In this document: piece by piece, positions 43,965-51,959 of the stretch
How positions within the stretch are numbered: the stretch's first letter is position 1
Layout: each line of letters starts with the position of its first letter
IMG/VR virus record: IMGVR_UViG_3300010399_000035
Coordinates: 1-64,000 of that record
Length of the DNA: 64,000 nt
Source of the DNA: a virus
Reading direction: 5' to 3' (one strand)
Made by a program: the position numbers and the translations under genes
The notes under the pieces: model-generated
The model's database searches: none
What the model saw: the letters and a program-made list of their open reading frames with translations, nothing else
Told to the model about the DNA's origin: nothing

Positions 43965-44683
43965 TCGGCCTCCACTTCAACCATACGCGGAGTATCCTCT
44001 CCAGAGGAGGGCCCAGTTTCTGGTAGGGTTTCCTGCTGGGCAGCCCAGGCTTCGCAAACGGACCAGTTGAAGTGTTGGGCCTTCACCGGCAAATTAGCGA
44101 GCTCACCACTGATGCCATATACGCTGGTGAGACGGCTACGATCGTAGATAGAGTTGGGGATGCAGCCGCTGAGTTCGGAGTCCAGGAACAGTGCCAACCT
44201 GGAGTACCCAGACAGGAGCCCGTCGCAGCCATGCGTCAACATAACGTTCAAGTGCTCAGCCTTCTTCGTTGGGTGGAAGCCGACGACAAGCTTGCCTAGT
44301 CCTCTGGCCGTACCCATCTCCCAAACTGTACCTGTGTCGGGGAGTTCGAGCTCCCTTATAGGCACGGTGATATCCACCTTCAAATCGGTGTATTCGCTGT
44401 GCTTCGGTTCCAACTTGCAAGCGCAAATGCGCTCGTTCGGCGGTAACGCATACGCAAGCACCGCCAAGAGCAAATCACACTCCTGGATGGACTGCTCGTT
44501 CCAGTTGAAGAGGGGGAGCCAAGCGGCAGGATTCTTGCGCTGGTCCTTCGGGGGTAGGAAGGGCTCGCTGCCGAGTCGAGGGGAGAGGAATTCGTGTCCG
44601 GCAGAGGTGATTATGTCTTCAATTGTGGCAATGATGCCGCGTTGGGGCTCGTTGAAGAGCGGTGCGGCTATGTAGATTTTCAT
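43958..44683 (-). CDS. nucleoside 2-deoxyribosyltransferase-like protein
   Basis: 241 residues. MKIYIAAPLFNEPQRG and the ELPDTGTVWEMGTARGLGKLVVG block (catalytic Glu and Gly-rich loop) match the nucleoside 2-deoxyribosyltransferase fold, which exchanges or hydrolyses nucleobases. The last about 20 residues (ETLPETGPSSGEDTPRM) are a translated palindromic element. AAGGAG lies 6 nt before the ATG. Confidence 0.75.
   Translation of the reverse strand: MKIYIAAPLFNEPQRGIIATIEDIITSAGHEFLSPRLGSEPFLPPKDQRKNPAAWLPLFNWNEQSIQECDLLLAVLAYALPPNERICACKLEPKHSEYTDLKVDITVPIRELELPDTGTVWEMGTARGLGKLVVGFHPTKKAEHLNVMLTHGCDGLLSGYSRLALFLDSELSGCIPNSIYDRSRLTSVYGISGELANLPVKAQHFNWSVCEAWAAQQETLPETGPSSGEDTPRMVEVEAEC
43987..44036. 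repeat. palindromic element, full but degenerate unit, in coding region
   Basis: GCGGAG, TATC, CTCTCCAGAGGA; centre GGGCCCA; degraded second arm GTTTCTGGTAGGGTTTCC. It encodes the C-terminal tail of the deoxyribosyltransferase-like protein on the - strand. Confidence 0.8.
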
Positions 44684-44704
44684 TATACTCCTTGAACGGC
44701 TTAC

Positions 44705-44737
44705 CCAGGGAGTAGCGCCTACGGCGCTACTCCCTGG
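44705..44737. terminator. 15-bp perfect hairpin between operon segments
   Basis: CCAGGGAGTAGCGCC, loop TAC, GGCGCTACTCCCTGG. It lies between the ssDNA-binding protein candidate and the deoxyribosyltransferase-like gene. There is no T-run on the - strand side, so it may stall or protect mRNA rather than end it. Confidence 0.7.
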
Positions 44738-44761
44738 TTTAGTTGTGCAACGAACAAACGA

Positions 44762-45505
44762 CTACGCCGTTGGAACTTCCAAACCTTCCGGTTCGACTTC
44801 GAGATCGGAGTAAGCCACTTCATGCTTCACGAACTTTCCGTTCGCGCCCGGCACCTTGATCAGGGCAATCTCGGTATCGTCGTCGAGGGAGTCCACGGTG
44901 CCTTCGGTGCGAGCACCGTCCAAGTCGAAGAAGGCCTTCATGCCCTTGCGGAGCTCTACTTCCTCTGGAGCAGAAGGTGGTTGCTGCGCCGAAGGCGCGG
45001 CAGCCGACTGCTGCACACCATTGGAAGTTGCGGGGGTTGGCCGCTGCACTGGGGCCGGTTCCCCTTCGTCTTCGGCATTGTAGTTGGGGAGCAACTTCAC
45101 GACCCTTAAGTTCTGAAAGTCGGAGTTGGGTGGGGTCTTGAGCGTGATCTTCATCACCAGGTGCTGCTCGACGAGATCTTCCAGTACGGTCTCGAGTTGG
45201 GTCAGGTCAATAGCGGCAGCATCCACACCTAGTGCGGAGAGTCGCCACACCAGCGGCTCCAGGCCACGCTGGCCTTCCAAGCCCAAGTACTCGTACTTCG
45301 TGGTGCCAGCCTTGTCACCTTCGAGGAAGGTGTAGCCCCAGCGGATCTGGATCTTACCGGAGTTCTTGGACTCGTCCAAGTCGGCGCTGGTGAGCTCCGC
45401 AATGTAGGAGCCGTCCGGTGGGTTCTCGAAGTTGCCCTTCTTGGCCTTCTCGACGGTTTCGGCCCATTCTTGGTTTGCGTTCTTGAGGAATCTGTTGAGG
45501 TTCAT
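44762..45505 (-). CDS. DUF669-like ssDNA-binding protein candidate
   Basis: 247 residues. The N-terminal half (GNFENPPDGSYIAELTSADL, KIQIRWGYTFLEGDKAG) follows the DUF669 pattern of phage replication/recombination proteins. A Pro/Ala/Gln linker leads to a KOW/Tudor-like barrel (LRKGMKAFFDLDGARTEGTV) and an acidic C-terminus typical of ssDNA-binding proteins. It lies beside the Sak4-like recombinase. Confidence 0.65.
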   Translation of the reverse strand: MNLNRFLKNANQEWAETVEKAKKGNFENPPDGSYIAELTSADLDESKNSGKIQIRWGYTFLEGDKAGTTKYEYLGLEGQRGLEPLVWRLSALGVDAAAIDLTQLETVLEDLVEQHLVMKITLKTPPNSDFQNLRVVKLLPNYNAEDEGEPAPVQRPTPATSNGVQQSAAAPSAQQPPSAPEEVELRKGMKAFFDLDGARTEGTVDSLDDDTEIALIKVPGANGKFVKHEVAYSDLEVEPEGLEVPTA

Positions 45506-45600
45506 TCCATGTACCCTTTACCTTTTCGTAGGTATACCTTTGCGTAGATTTGTTGACATTGTGGTGCCGGTCGTACAGCTTGAGTGCAGGTAGTTTTTAG

Positions 45601-45626
45601 GCCCCTCTTCTGGAGAGAGTCTCCGC
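45601..45626 (-). repeat. palindromic element, half unit, intergenic
   Basis: GCCCCTCTTCTGGAGAGAG, T, CTCCGC, in the 157-bp gap before the ssDNA-binding protein candidate gene. Confidence 0.8.
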
Positions 45627-45662
45627 AGTCCATAGGTAGTTGTGTGCGCATAGCGCAACCAA

Positions 45663-46571
45663 CTATCGCCTTCCGGCAGGAAGCTTCGCCTTCGTCTCAG
45701 AGAGGCCGGTGCGGACCTTCGGTTCCATCGTGTCCGCTTGGAGGTTATTGAAGGCGTCCAAGATGTTGGAGTAGCCTTCGGCGGCTGAAGCGCCCATGGG
45801 GATAGAGTGGATTCGCTGTTTGGGATCCTCAGAAGAAACGAAGTGACCATCGACGCGATGGCCGGCATCAACCATATCGCTCCCAGAAATCGTGAGCAAC
45901 CGGTCGTGACCGTAGTAGCCGTAGTAAGCAATGATGTCTACGAAGCCGGTCACGAACTTGCGCGCTTGTCCGGGCATGGTGGGGATAATCTTGTTGTACT
46001 TCCCGCCAGAAGCTTCCTGGAATTCGGACTCCGTGGCGTGGCTGAGGAACATCACGCCACGCCCTGTAGCAATCAGTTCCAGAATGGTGCTGGTGAATTC
46101 CTGCTTGATGATGCTCCAGGTCTTGCCGAAGTCGTTGTTGTCGGAGGGGTGATCGAAACCTTCGCGTCGCCCCACGAACTGCACGCACCGCTCGTAAGCG
46201 ATGTCAATCGTGTCGATCACGATGGTGGAATACTGACTAGTGCCCTTCAGCGCCTTCAGGTAGCCTTTGAAAGCATCCCAAGACGGACACTCCACTTGGT
46301 AGATGGAGAGCCCCTTGCCGCCAGGCTCGAACATCATGAAGAGTGCCTCGGGGAATTGAGCCGCCAGGGAGGTCTTGCCAATCTTCCGCTCCCCGTAGAT
46401 GAGCCAGGTGTAGTCGCCGAGTTCCGGTTTGGGTTCGGAGCGAGTGGTGGGCAAGGCGAAGGCCCCACCGCTAGATTGGGTGGGGGTAGCACCATTAGAT
46501 GGTGCGAACCGGTTAGTGTCGGTTGGTGGCTGATTGAGCGGGGTACTACTTCTTACGGGGACGGATGCCAT
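45663..46571 (-). CDS. RecA/Sak4-like ATPase, single-strand annealing or recombinase
   Basis: 302 residues. After a disordered N-terminus comes a RecA-fold ATPase: Walker A YGERKIGKTSLA, FMMFEPGGKGL, Walker B STIVIDTIDI, VMFLSHATE. It matches the AAA_24/Sak4 group that phages use for recombination with their own ssDNA-binding protein, encoded next door. The stop region has a hairpin (45630-45660). Confidence 0.75.
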   Translation of the reverse strand: MASVPVRSSTPLNQPPTDTNRFAPSNGATPTQSSGGAFALPTTRSEPKPELGDYTWLIYGERKIGKTSLAAQFPEALFMMFEPGGKGLSIYQVECPSWDAFKGYLKALKGTSQYSTIVIDTIDIAYERCVQFVGRREGFDHPSDNNDFGKTWSIIKQEFTSTILELIATGRGVMFLSHATESEFQEASGGKYNKIIPTMPGQARKFVTGFVDIIAYYGYYGHDRLLTISGSDMVDAGHRVDGHFVSSEDPKQRIHSIPMGASAAEGYSNILDAFNNLQADTMEPKVRTGLSETKAKLPAGRR

Positions 46572-46890
46572 TGAAATACATCTCCTTTAACTGCTTTACT
46601 GACGGTGGTTGGCTACGCTGTTGGTCTATGAGCGGGATGTCAACATCGTAGCGTATGTAAATGAAACGACAGTCTTCATGGTGAGGTCGGTGGCGGTTGG
46701 GGCACTGGAGGCGGAGCTCGGATGGCGTTAGCTTCTTGAAGAGACCTTTAGTGTCGTCTTCCCTTTCCAACACAACCGTAGCCCCACAAGCTGAACACCT
46801 TCCAGTTCGGCCAACCCACCACTTGTTAGGTAGACGGGTAGGGTTCAGCTTGTGGGGTTGGGTGGTTGGGGCGGTTGCACTAAACGACAT
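46546..46890 (-). CDS. zinc-ribbon hypothetical protein
   Basis: 114 residues. CSACGATVVL and QCPNRHRPHHEDCRF give a likely four-ligand zinc site. It overlaps the Sak4-like gene by 26 nt and the upstream gene by 11 nt. Function is unknown. Confidence 0.55.
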   Translation of the reverse strand: MSFSATAPTTQPHKLNPTRLPNKWWVGRTGRCSACGATVVLEREDDTKGLFKKLTPSELRLQCPNRHRPHHEDCRFIYIRYDVDIPLIDQQRSQPPSVKQLKEMYFNGIRPRKK

Positions 46891-47179
46891 CGGTACCTAC
46901 CAAAGGTTCACCGTCCGTGCCGACCGCGACCACATTCTGCTCCTGAAGGATCCGCTGATCCTCTGGAGAGAGTTTGGGTTGCTTGCCTGCGGCCTTGCGC
47001 TCCGCAATGGCCTTAGTGCAAGTCGGGCAGAGATCGATAATCGACTGCAGCTTCCAACCTGCAGCGACGGCTTGCTGCTTCGCTTCGGCTGCCGAGGCAG
47101 CTTCGTAGTTAGCAGTGGAGCCCTCGTGCGGGTCGCCGTTGGAACACTGGAGCGAGAGAACGAATCTTCCGTTTTTCAT
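46880..47179 (-). CDS. hypothetical protein
   Basis: 99 residues with a CPTCTKAIAERKA motif, an Ala-rich N-terminal half and a repeat-like LSPEDQRI (46957-46976). AGGTGAT precedes the ATG. No family was recognised. Confidence 0.5.
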   Translation of the reverse strand: MKNGRFVLSLQCSNGDPHEGSTANYEAASAAEAKQQAVAAGWKLQSIIDLCPTCTKAIAERKAAGKQPKLSPEDQRILQEQNVVAVGTDGEPLVGTDVV

Positions 47180-47187
47180 AATATCAC

Positions 47188-47349
47188 CTACTTCCGTTGC
47201 GTTCGATACATATCCGAAGGTTGAGTTGTCTTAGTAAGTTCTTCCAGACACTTCGCTATTCGAGAGAGCGGTTCGTGGACGTACATCGCTCCCAGAAAGA
47301 TGGAGGCTGAAAGAAGAAAAATGGCGGAGGCTATCAGAAGGGATTCCAT
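47188..47349 (-). CDS. tiny membrane protein (53 aa)
   Basis: Begins MESLLIASAIFLLSASIFLG, a single membrane segment, then a polar cytoplasmic-type tail ending YRTQRK. It starts directly after the stop of the 22-residue peptide gene (TAA ATG). A repeat fragment (CTTTCTGGGAGCGATG) encodes part of the end of the membrane segment. It could be a lysis or membrane-modifying peptide. Confidence 0.5.
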   Translation of the reverse strand: MESLLIASAIFLLSASIFLGAMYVHEPLSRIAKCLEELTKTTQPSDMYRTQRK

Positions 47350-47418
47350 TTATCGAGCTCCAAGATATGAGCCAATGAAAATGGCTATGCAGCACGCGAC
47401 TATAAGAATAGGTTCCAT
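47350..47418 (-). CDS. tiny hydrophobic peptide (22 aa)
   Basis: MEPILIVACCIAIFIGSYLG plus two residues; one membrane span. It starts 2 nt after the stop of the nuclease gene and its TAA abuts the next ATG, as expected for coupled translation. It may be real because it fills the gap exactly, but evidence is thin. Confidence 0.35.
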   Translation of the reverse strand: MEPILIVACCIAIFIGSYLGAR

Positions 47419-47420
47419 AA

Positions 47421-48800
47421 TCAATCCACCGTCGCCACCAAATCCCCATCGAGTTCAGGGAATACGTGCTCCCGACTGGTTAGGTTACTTGTGTCTTTGT
47501 ACGCACACAGCCGCAGATACTCACAGGGGCGGTTCCACATCTGGCACGCGCCTGAGTTGCGGTAAGTATGGTCTGGGTTGTTAGCCCAACGGTATAGATG
47601 GGCCATCATTCGCTGAAGGTCTCTATTGGCCCACTCGTCCAGTTCGTCGGGCGTAACGGACACGTTGTAGCGTACGAAGTATTCTTCTGGACGAGACTGG
47701 ACATCTGCCGTAATACGATCGCAGAAGTCATCTAAGGATTCCTTCACCTTCTGCCTTAAGAGGGGCCGCTTCACGATGTTGTATAGCACTCCGCGTGGAG
47801 TTTCGCCGTAGGTCTGTTTCATGGCCCACAGGTAGAGCATGACTTGTAGCTCGAAGTTGAGGCGATCGGACAGAGACTGTTCGTCAATGTAGGACTTGGT
47901 CTTGGTTTCGAAGAGCCACAAATCCCCGGTTGGCGAAGTGCTGGTAGGTATGGAACGGAACACACCATCGAACTTGCCACGAACTGGGAACTGGACGGTG
48001 TTCGTTGGGGCGTTGAACGGATAGCCGAAGCCGGGGTCTCCTGGTTGGAGTTGGTGGGTATATTGAACGCGGAAGGTGCGCTCTAGGTCTACCCAGTTCA
48101 GTTCGCGAAAGTCCGTCTCCCAGTGGCGGAAGTACATCCGCAGCATAACCTTCGCCAAGGAACAGTTTACTTCAAGGGCGATGAGTTCCGTGGGGGAGGC
48201 TGTACTTTGGAGTAGTGTAGTTCGGTCCGTCTGGTAGATCTGGATGATGGCATCTTCCACGAACGAGTCCATGTTCGTGATGAAGAACTCTGGAACGTAT
48301 TCGCTTCCTTGTTCCGCCTTCGCTAGACCATAGACGTTGTCTAGTGCACGGTGGAACACATCCCCGAAGGCTAAGGCTCCGGACTTGCTTGGGCTGGAAA
48401 GCCCCTGCTTCATTTTGATTGCCGCTTTTTCTGGACAGAGTGCCACGAGGGCGAGTAGTCCTTGCGTGACGCCATCGCGGGTCAGTTGCCAGAAGTCGGT
48501 GGGTGGTTGGGTATCTATGGGCGGCGCAGTTGGGATGGTAGAAGAGACTGGTACGAACGATTGCATCCGCTCCAGAATAGCAAGCTCTTCTTCGCAGCTA
48601 AGCGGTCCGCCGAAGAACTCCGCCTGGCCAGCCGCCACTATAGGGTCTGGCGTGCCAACTGTAGCGGCCACGAGGTCCATGGCTTCCTTGGCGGGGAGAC
48701 CGTCCAGGTTGGGAGCCCCACAAGGCAGCAAGGAATCCGCTAGGGCTTCGTTCTCCTCGATTATGGTTGGTTGGGTTGAGCGGACTTTAACTTTAGCCAT
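47421..48800 (-). CDS. Cas4/AddB-like PD-(D/E)XK nuclease with Fe-S cysteines
   Basis: 459 residues. GDVFHRAL (H150), GKFDGVF (D278), LWLFETKTK (E298, K300) and QVMLYLWA (Q319) form the nuclease site. C122 (ALCPEKA) plus C419, C426 and C432 match the four cysteines of the iron-sulphur cluster in Cas4 and AddB. It probably resects DNA ends for recombination with the Sak4-like ATPase and ssDNA-binding protein candidate. Confidence 0.85.
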   Translation of the reverse strand: MAKVKVRSTQPTIIEENEALADSLLPCGAPNLDGLPAKEAMDLVAATVGTPDPIVAAGQAEFFGGPLSCEEELAILERMQSFVPVSSTIPTAPPIDTQPPTDFWQLTRDGVTQGLLALVALCPEKAAIKMKQGLSSPSKSGALAFGDVFHRALDNVYGLAKAEQGSEYVPEFFITNMDSFVEDAIIQIYQTDRTTLLQSTASPTELIALEVNCSLAKVMLRMYFRHWETDFRELNWVDLERTFRVQYTHQLQPGDPGFGYPFNAPTNTVQFPVRGKFDGVFRSIPTSTSPTGDLWLFETKTKSYIDEQSLSDRLNFELQVMLYLWAMKQTYGETPRGVLYNIVKRPLLRQKVKESLDDFCDRITADVQSRPEEYFVRYNVSVTPDELDEWANRDLQRMMAHLYRWANNPDHTYRNSGACQMWNRPCEYLRLCAYKDTSNLTSREHVFPELDGDLVATVD

Positions 48801-49050
48801 TGGATTGCTTCTTCACTAACTGTTCAATTCGCGCATTATCTTCTTCAGTAATCGGATTCCACCACAGGATCATGCCTGGATCTTCACCATTCAGGAACTG
48901 CAGCACATCTTTAATGGCTCGTTCGTACCCGTTGTCAAAGCCCTGCTTCATACAAGTACCGGGATGCCCGCTATTGTAGTGTTTCAGGATAACCTGTTCG
49001 ACTTCGCGGAGCACCTCCCGTAACTTAGCGCGTACTTCAGCATTGGTCAT
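48793..49050 (-). CDS. small hypothetical protein
   Basis: 85 residues, helical N-terminus (AKLREVLREVEQVILKHYN) and ITEEDNARIEQLVKKQ end. It overlaps its neighbours by 8 and 4 nt. No family was recognised. Confidence 0.5.
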   Translation of the reverse strand: MTNAEVRAKLREVLREVEQVILKHYNSGHPGTCMKQGFDNGYERAIKDVLQFLNGEDPGMILWWNPITEEDNARIEQLVKKQSNG

Positions 49051-49265
49051 GGCGTTTCGATTCGTTTCCTAGAGATCACCTTATACTGATCGGGGCGGAG
49101 CACCATACGGTACCCCTTCATCACGACTTCAACGGAGCCGTTCGCCAATAGCTGCTTTACTTGATACTCCGACCCCTTCCAGAAAAGCTGCTCGTTCCGC
49201 CGAACATTGCAGCGGAGTTGTATACGAGTCGGAACTCTACGAAGAATTGGATTGTTCGGTGCCAA
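49047..49265 (-). CDS. small basic hypothetical protein
   Basis: 72 residues from a TTG 4 nt after a GATAAT box; no ATG lies nearby, so the mRNA may be almost leaderless or the start may be wrong. A repeat-derived NEQLFWKGSEYQ is in the middle. The C-terminus (MVLRPDQYKVISRKRIETP) is basic. Confidence 0.45.
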   Translation of the reverse strand: MAPNNPILRRVPTRIQLRCNVRRNEQLFWKGSEYQVKQLLANGSVEVVMKGYRMVLRPDQYKVISRKRIETP

Positions 49266-49269
49266 GGTA

Positions 49270-49330
49270 ATTATCCCTCTTTCAGCGGCCTTTGAGGGGC
49301 CGTTCAGAAAATAGATTGCGGGTTATTTTG
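49270..49330 (-). promoter_or_regulatory. - strand promoter/operator, copy 2
   Basis: On the - strand: AT-rich inverted repeat (AAAATA ... TATTTT, 49308-49329), GGCCCCTC, exactly 18 nt, GATAAT (49270-49275). It heads the 49265-34827 operon (nuclease, recombination, nucleotide, polymerase and primase genes). Confidence 0.7.
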
Positions 49331-49612
49331 CTACTTGTTGGCGCAGTGCGACGTGTGTAGAAACTTTCTACGCAAGCGAGCAGTTGCTTCGGCTTGAGTA
49401 CGGGCACATTGCGCCTCGGGCACCACGTTCGCCAAGGCTTCGGTGGATTGCTTGGGTTGATCCAATTGCCAAGCAGCTATAACCATAGCTACGGCTTGGT
49501 CGCGGGTGTAGCGAAGCGTTTGTAGGGCGGTGAGTATAAGTTGTATATCTTCCGCCGTGTAGAGCGGTGCGGTATGTCGGGCGAGTTTAATCGCTGTGCG
49601 TGAGAGGTTCAT
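49331..49612 (-). CDS. small hypothetical protein
   Basis: 93 residues from the ATG in ACAATGAAC, a start context shared by many genes of this arm; another ATG lies 12 nt upstream. Helical, with AEDIQLILTALQTLRYTRDQA. Overlaps the upstream gene by 26 nt. It is the last gene of the 61924 operon. Confidence 0.5.
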   Translation of the reverse strand: MNLSRTAIKLARHTAPLYTAEDIQLILTALQTLRYTRDQAVAMVIAAWQLDQPKQSTEALANVVPEAQCARTQAEATARLRRKFLHTSHCANK

Positions 49613-50186
49613 TGTTGATACCATGATTGGTAGCGGAGAGATCTTCAGTTAGCTTGTCGCCTGGGACAGGTTCGTAGCGGATAGGTTCGTTATCCATGTC
49701 GTGTAGCGGTATAACTGCGCGGCTCAGCGGAGTCGTTGTTGGCGGATAGGCTAATAACGATGGTGGCATCCGAACTGGTTGAACTTTGTACTTCGGATAG
49801 CGTACCTTCACTCCAGTCTGCAAGTTCCACGTTTCGAAGTATTCGCGGTATTCCAGAATCACGTGTACGTTGTCCAACCACGGACACAGCACGACTTCAA
49901 TCGGGCGAAGGTAGGCGACTGGTTTGCTGGGAGCAGTCCGTTCTTCTAGGAGCGATAGCAGATGGTGGTTCATTCGAACGGAGAGTGGAATGCTGTCGGC
50001 TATATGGCGAAGCTCTTCCATTCGAGTTTGGAGATCCTCGAAGGTGGTCGGTTTGGTGGGTGCGGAAGCGGTGGTGGCATTCAACGCGAACAAGCCTGAA
50101 GGCGATTCGTGCTTTGGCCGTTGGCCGACGTACTCAGCGAACTCGGCTGGTATTGGATTAGTTGGGTGGTTTGATTCAGAGTTCAT
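49587..50186 (-). CDS. hypothetical protein
   Basis: 199 residues. Disordered N-terminus with Asn/Pro/Thr, then a core with PIEVVLCPWLDNVHVILEYREYFETW. No recognised motif. ATG at 50186 overlaps the next gene. Confidence 0.5.
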   Translation of the reverse strand: MNSESNHPTNPIPAEFAEYVGQRPKHESPSGLFALNATTASAPTKPTTFEDLQTRMEELRHIADSIPLSVRMNHHLLSLLEERTAPSKPVAYLRPIEVVLCPWLDNVHVILEYREYFETWNLQTGVKVRYPKYKVQPVRMPPSLLAYPPTTTPLSRAVIPLHDMDNEPIRYEPVPGDKLTEDLSATNHGINNEPLTHSD

Positions 50187-50481
50187 TGTTAGTAGCAAAC
50201 CTTTCCATTCGTTCTATCTCTTCCATCGTCTGCGCGATGGGGCCGCAGAAACCTAGGTAATGGTCCGGGGCATCAGTATGCACCATGACCACGATACCTG
50301 CCTGGGCAAGGTCTATCAAAGTTTCTCGCCATTCTTCTGGGCAGGATACCCAGGCGTTCAGCGAGACCACGATCATGCCTTCGGGTGGTGGGTCGCTGGG
50401 GCGGGTGGGTATCAGTTGCCGTAGCTTGCCCATAGTGAGCAGGCCGATTTCGCGGGTGTGGTCTGGGTCGAAGAAGGGCAT
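50176..50481 (-). CDS. hypothetical alpha/beta protein
   Basis: 101 residues, with alternating strand/helix (MIVVSLNAWVSCPEEWRETL, GIVVMVHTDAPDHYLGF). A repeat-like SCPEEW lies at about 50330. No family was recognised. Confidence 0.5.
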   Translation of the reverse strand: MPFFDPDHTREIGLLTMGKLRQLIPTRPSDPPPEGMIVVSLNAWVSCPEEWRETLIDLAQAGIVVMVHTDAPDHYLGFCGPIAQTMEEIERMERFATNNEL

Positions 50482-50488
50482 TATGTAG

Positions 50489-51187
50489 TTACTGAGAACC
50501 TTTAGGTAGTGCAGCTGGCGGCATTGGTCCAGGGGCCATCGCTTCGCGGAGGTCTTCTATATATTGCTGGGTAGCGGCGTCCTTATCCAATTGGCGGACC
50601 ACCCACGATGGGTGCCGCACGGCGCGTAGCCGGAACGTATGGCCGGAACGCTGTGCGATGTTGGGTGCGTAGTCTAGCGGAACTTTGCCGGTTACAATGA
50701 TGATTCGCGGTTGGAGTAGGCGAACGAGTTCGGTTAAGCGGGGCGCGCAGGCCTCTATTTCATTATGGTCCGGAGCACGGTTCGCTGGATGGCTGGGGCG
50801 GAGTGCCCATGGGCGGCAAGCCAGTAAGTTGGTCAGGGTATAGGGGGCGGTGTTGCCAGTGGCAGCGATACACTCCCGCAGAAGCTGCCCTGCAGGGCCG
50901 ACGAAGGGCCGTCCAAGGACGTTCTCCCCAACTCCGGGCCCTTCGCCGATAAACATGAATGGGGGCTTTAAATCGGCGTGTACACCATATACGGGCGTGG
51001 TGGGGGCGGACGTCGTCGCTGTAGTATTCGGTGGCAGTTCGGCTAGCGGTGGCTGAGCCGGGACCACGATTTCGAACAGCACATGATGCTTCGCGGAGAC
51101 TCCTAGTGGGCAGCGTTGGCAGGTAGACCACTCATTTACGAGCGGTTCAAGGATTGGGAGGGAGCGGAGGATGGTGTCGTTAGACAT
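50489..51187 (-). CDS. uracil-DNA glycosylase, iron-sulphur type (family 4/5-like)
   Basis: 232 residues. C23/C26 (STCQRCPLG) plus C124 (LLACRPW) and C147 give four cysteines for an Fe-S cluster. FIGEGPGVGENVLGRPFVGPAG is the family active-site loop and VRHPSW the C-terminal motif. It removes uracil (or another modified base) from DNA. In a phage it may repair its own genome or act on host DNA. An insert of about 35 Thr/Pro-rich residues follows the first cysteines. Confidence 0.85.
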   Translation of the reverse strand: MSNDTILRSLPILEPLVNEWSTCQRCPLGVSAKHHVLFEIVVPAQPPLAELPPNTTATTSAPTTPVYGVHADLKPPFMFIGEGPGVGENVLGRPFVGPAGQLLRECIAATGNTAPYTLTNLLACRPWALRPSHPANRAPDHNEIEACAPRLTELVRLLQPRIIIVTGKVPLDYAPNIAQRSGHTFRLRAVRHPSWVVRQLDKDAATQQYIEDLREAMAPGPMPPAALPKGSQ

Positions 51188-51471
51188 TAGATTGGTTCGT
51201 AGGACCGGGCGAATTCGTCGGGAGTTAAGACTCCGAAGTGCTTACTTTCGACATGTTGAACTACCCAGTGATCCGGTGGGATTTCTAGTAGGCTTGTTTC
51301 CAGCTGAATCACAAATAAACCATTCTTATGGGCGAACACTGCGCCAAATGTCTCTGGAGCTCTATAAAATCGGTCGCGGAACCATGTCGGCCATTCCAGG
51401 TGAGCGTTAGCCTCGTACTTCATCTGGAAGGCTTCAATTAAGATTGGGCGGTGGCGGTATCGTTTAACCAT
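51187..51471 (-). CDS. conserved small phage protein
   Basis: 94 residues from ATG 51471, coupled to the upstream stop (TGATG). The pattern RHRPILIEAFQM...FVIQLETSLLEIPPDHWVVQHVESKHFGVLTPDEF...Y matches a widespread small phage family that reads 'PVxIEA ... GDWIIxGV.GE.YPC.P..F'. Function is unknown. Confidence 0.65.
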   Translation of the reverse strand: MVKRYRHRPILIEAFQMKYEANAHLEWPTWFRDRFYRAPETFGAVFAHKNGLFVIQLETSLLEIPPDHWVVQHVESKHFGVLTPDEFARSYEPI

Positions 51472-51691
51472 CAGCTGGGTCCTCTCCACGATGATAGTTG
51501 TCTGCGAGTAGCTGGCGGCGAAGGAACTCACCGGCTCCTTCTAAGTATCGTGGATGCGGATATCCTACTACGAACTCAGGCAGTCCAAGCGCCGCACAGC
51601 AGCGTTCCTCCGCGAAGTGCTGTAGGCGAAGAAGCTCGTCCAGAGAAGGGGCATCCACTTTGAGTGGAATGAACTGGATTGAAGTAGCCAT
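51464..51691 (-). CDS. small hypothetical protein
   Basis: 75 residues, with DAPSLDELLRLQHFAEERCCAALGLPEFVVG. No recognised motif. Coupled to both neighbours (TAATG upstream). Confidence 0.5.
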   Translation of the reverse strand: MATSIQFIPLKVDAPSLDELLRLQHFAEERCCAALGLPEFVVGYPHPRYLEGAGEFLRRQLLADNYHRGEDPADG

Positions 51692-51921
51692 TAAGATTGC
51701 TTCGGGAGTACCAATGGCACGTTGCTCTCGCACCCTGGCGTCGGACAGCCGATGTACCGCTTCAGGACCTTGTCGTGATGGTCCTTCACTTCCACTACGC
51801 GGCTTGTATCAGTAGGTTCGAGTTCGAACTGCGTGCCGCACTGGGGACAGGTACCGGTCGCGCCGACAAGGGGCGAGACAGATTTGTGCTGGGAGATCTT
51901 GCCTGGCTTGGTGATTTTCAT
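51691..51921 (-). CDS. zinc-ribbon protein
   Basis: 76 residues. CPQCGTQFEL and IGCPTPGCES give a classic zinc ribbon. It starts in the context ACAATGAAA. Likely nucleic-acid binding; target unknown. Confidence 0.6.
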   Translation of the reverse strand: MKITKPGKISQHKSVSPLVGATGTCPQCGTQFELEPTDTSRVVEVKDHHDKVLKRYIGCPTPGCESNVPLVLPKQS

Positions 51922-51930
51922 TGTGGTTTT

Positions 51931-51959
51931 GGGCGCTCCTCTGGGAGAGATGTCTCCGC
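51931..51959 (-). repeat. palindromic element, half unit, intergenic
   Basis: GGGCGCTCCTCTGGGAGAG, ATGT, CTCCGC, between the zinc-ribbon gene and the next upstream gene. Confidence 0.85.

Noticed and set aside
45807-46574. 255-codon + strand frame opposite the Sak4-like gene
   Set aside because: The - strand frame carries Walker A and B motifs; the + frame is its shadow.
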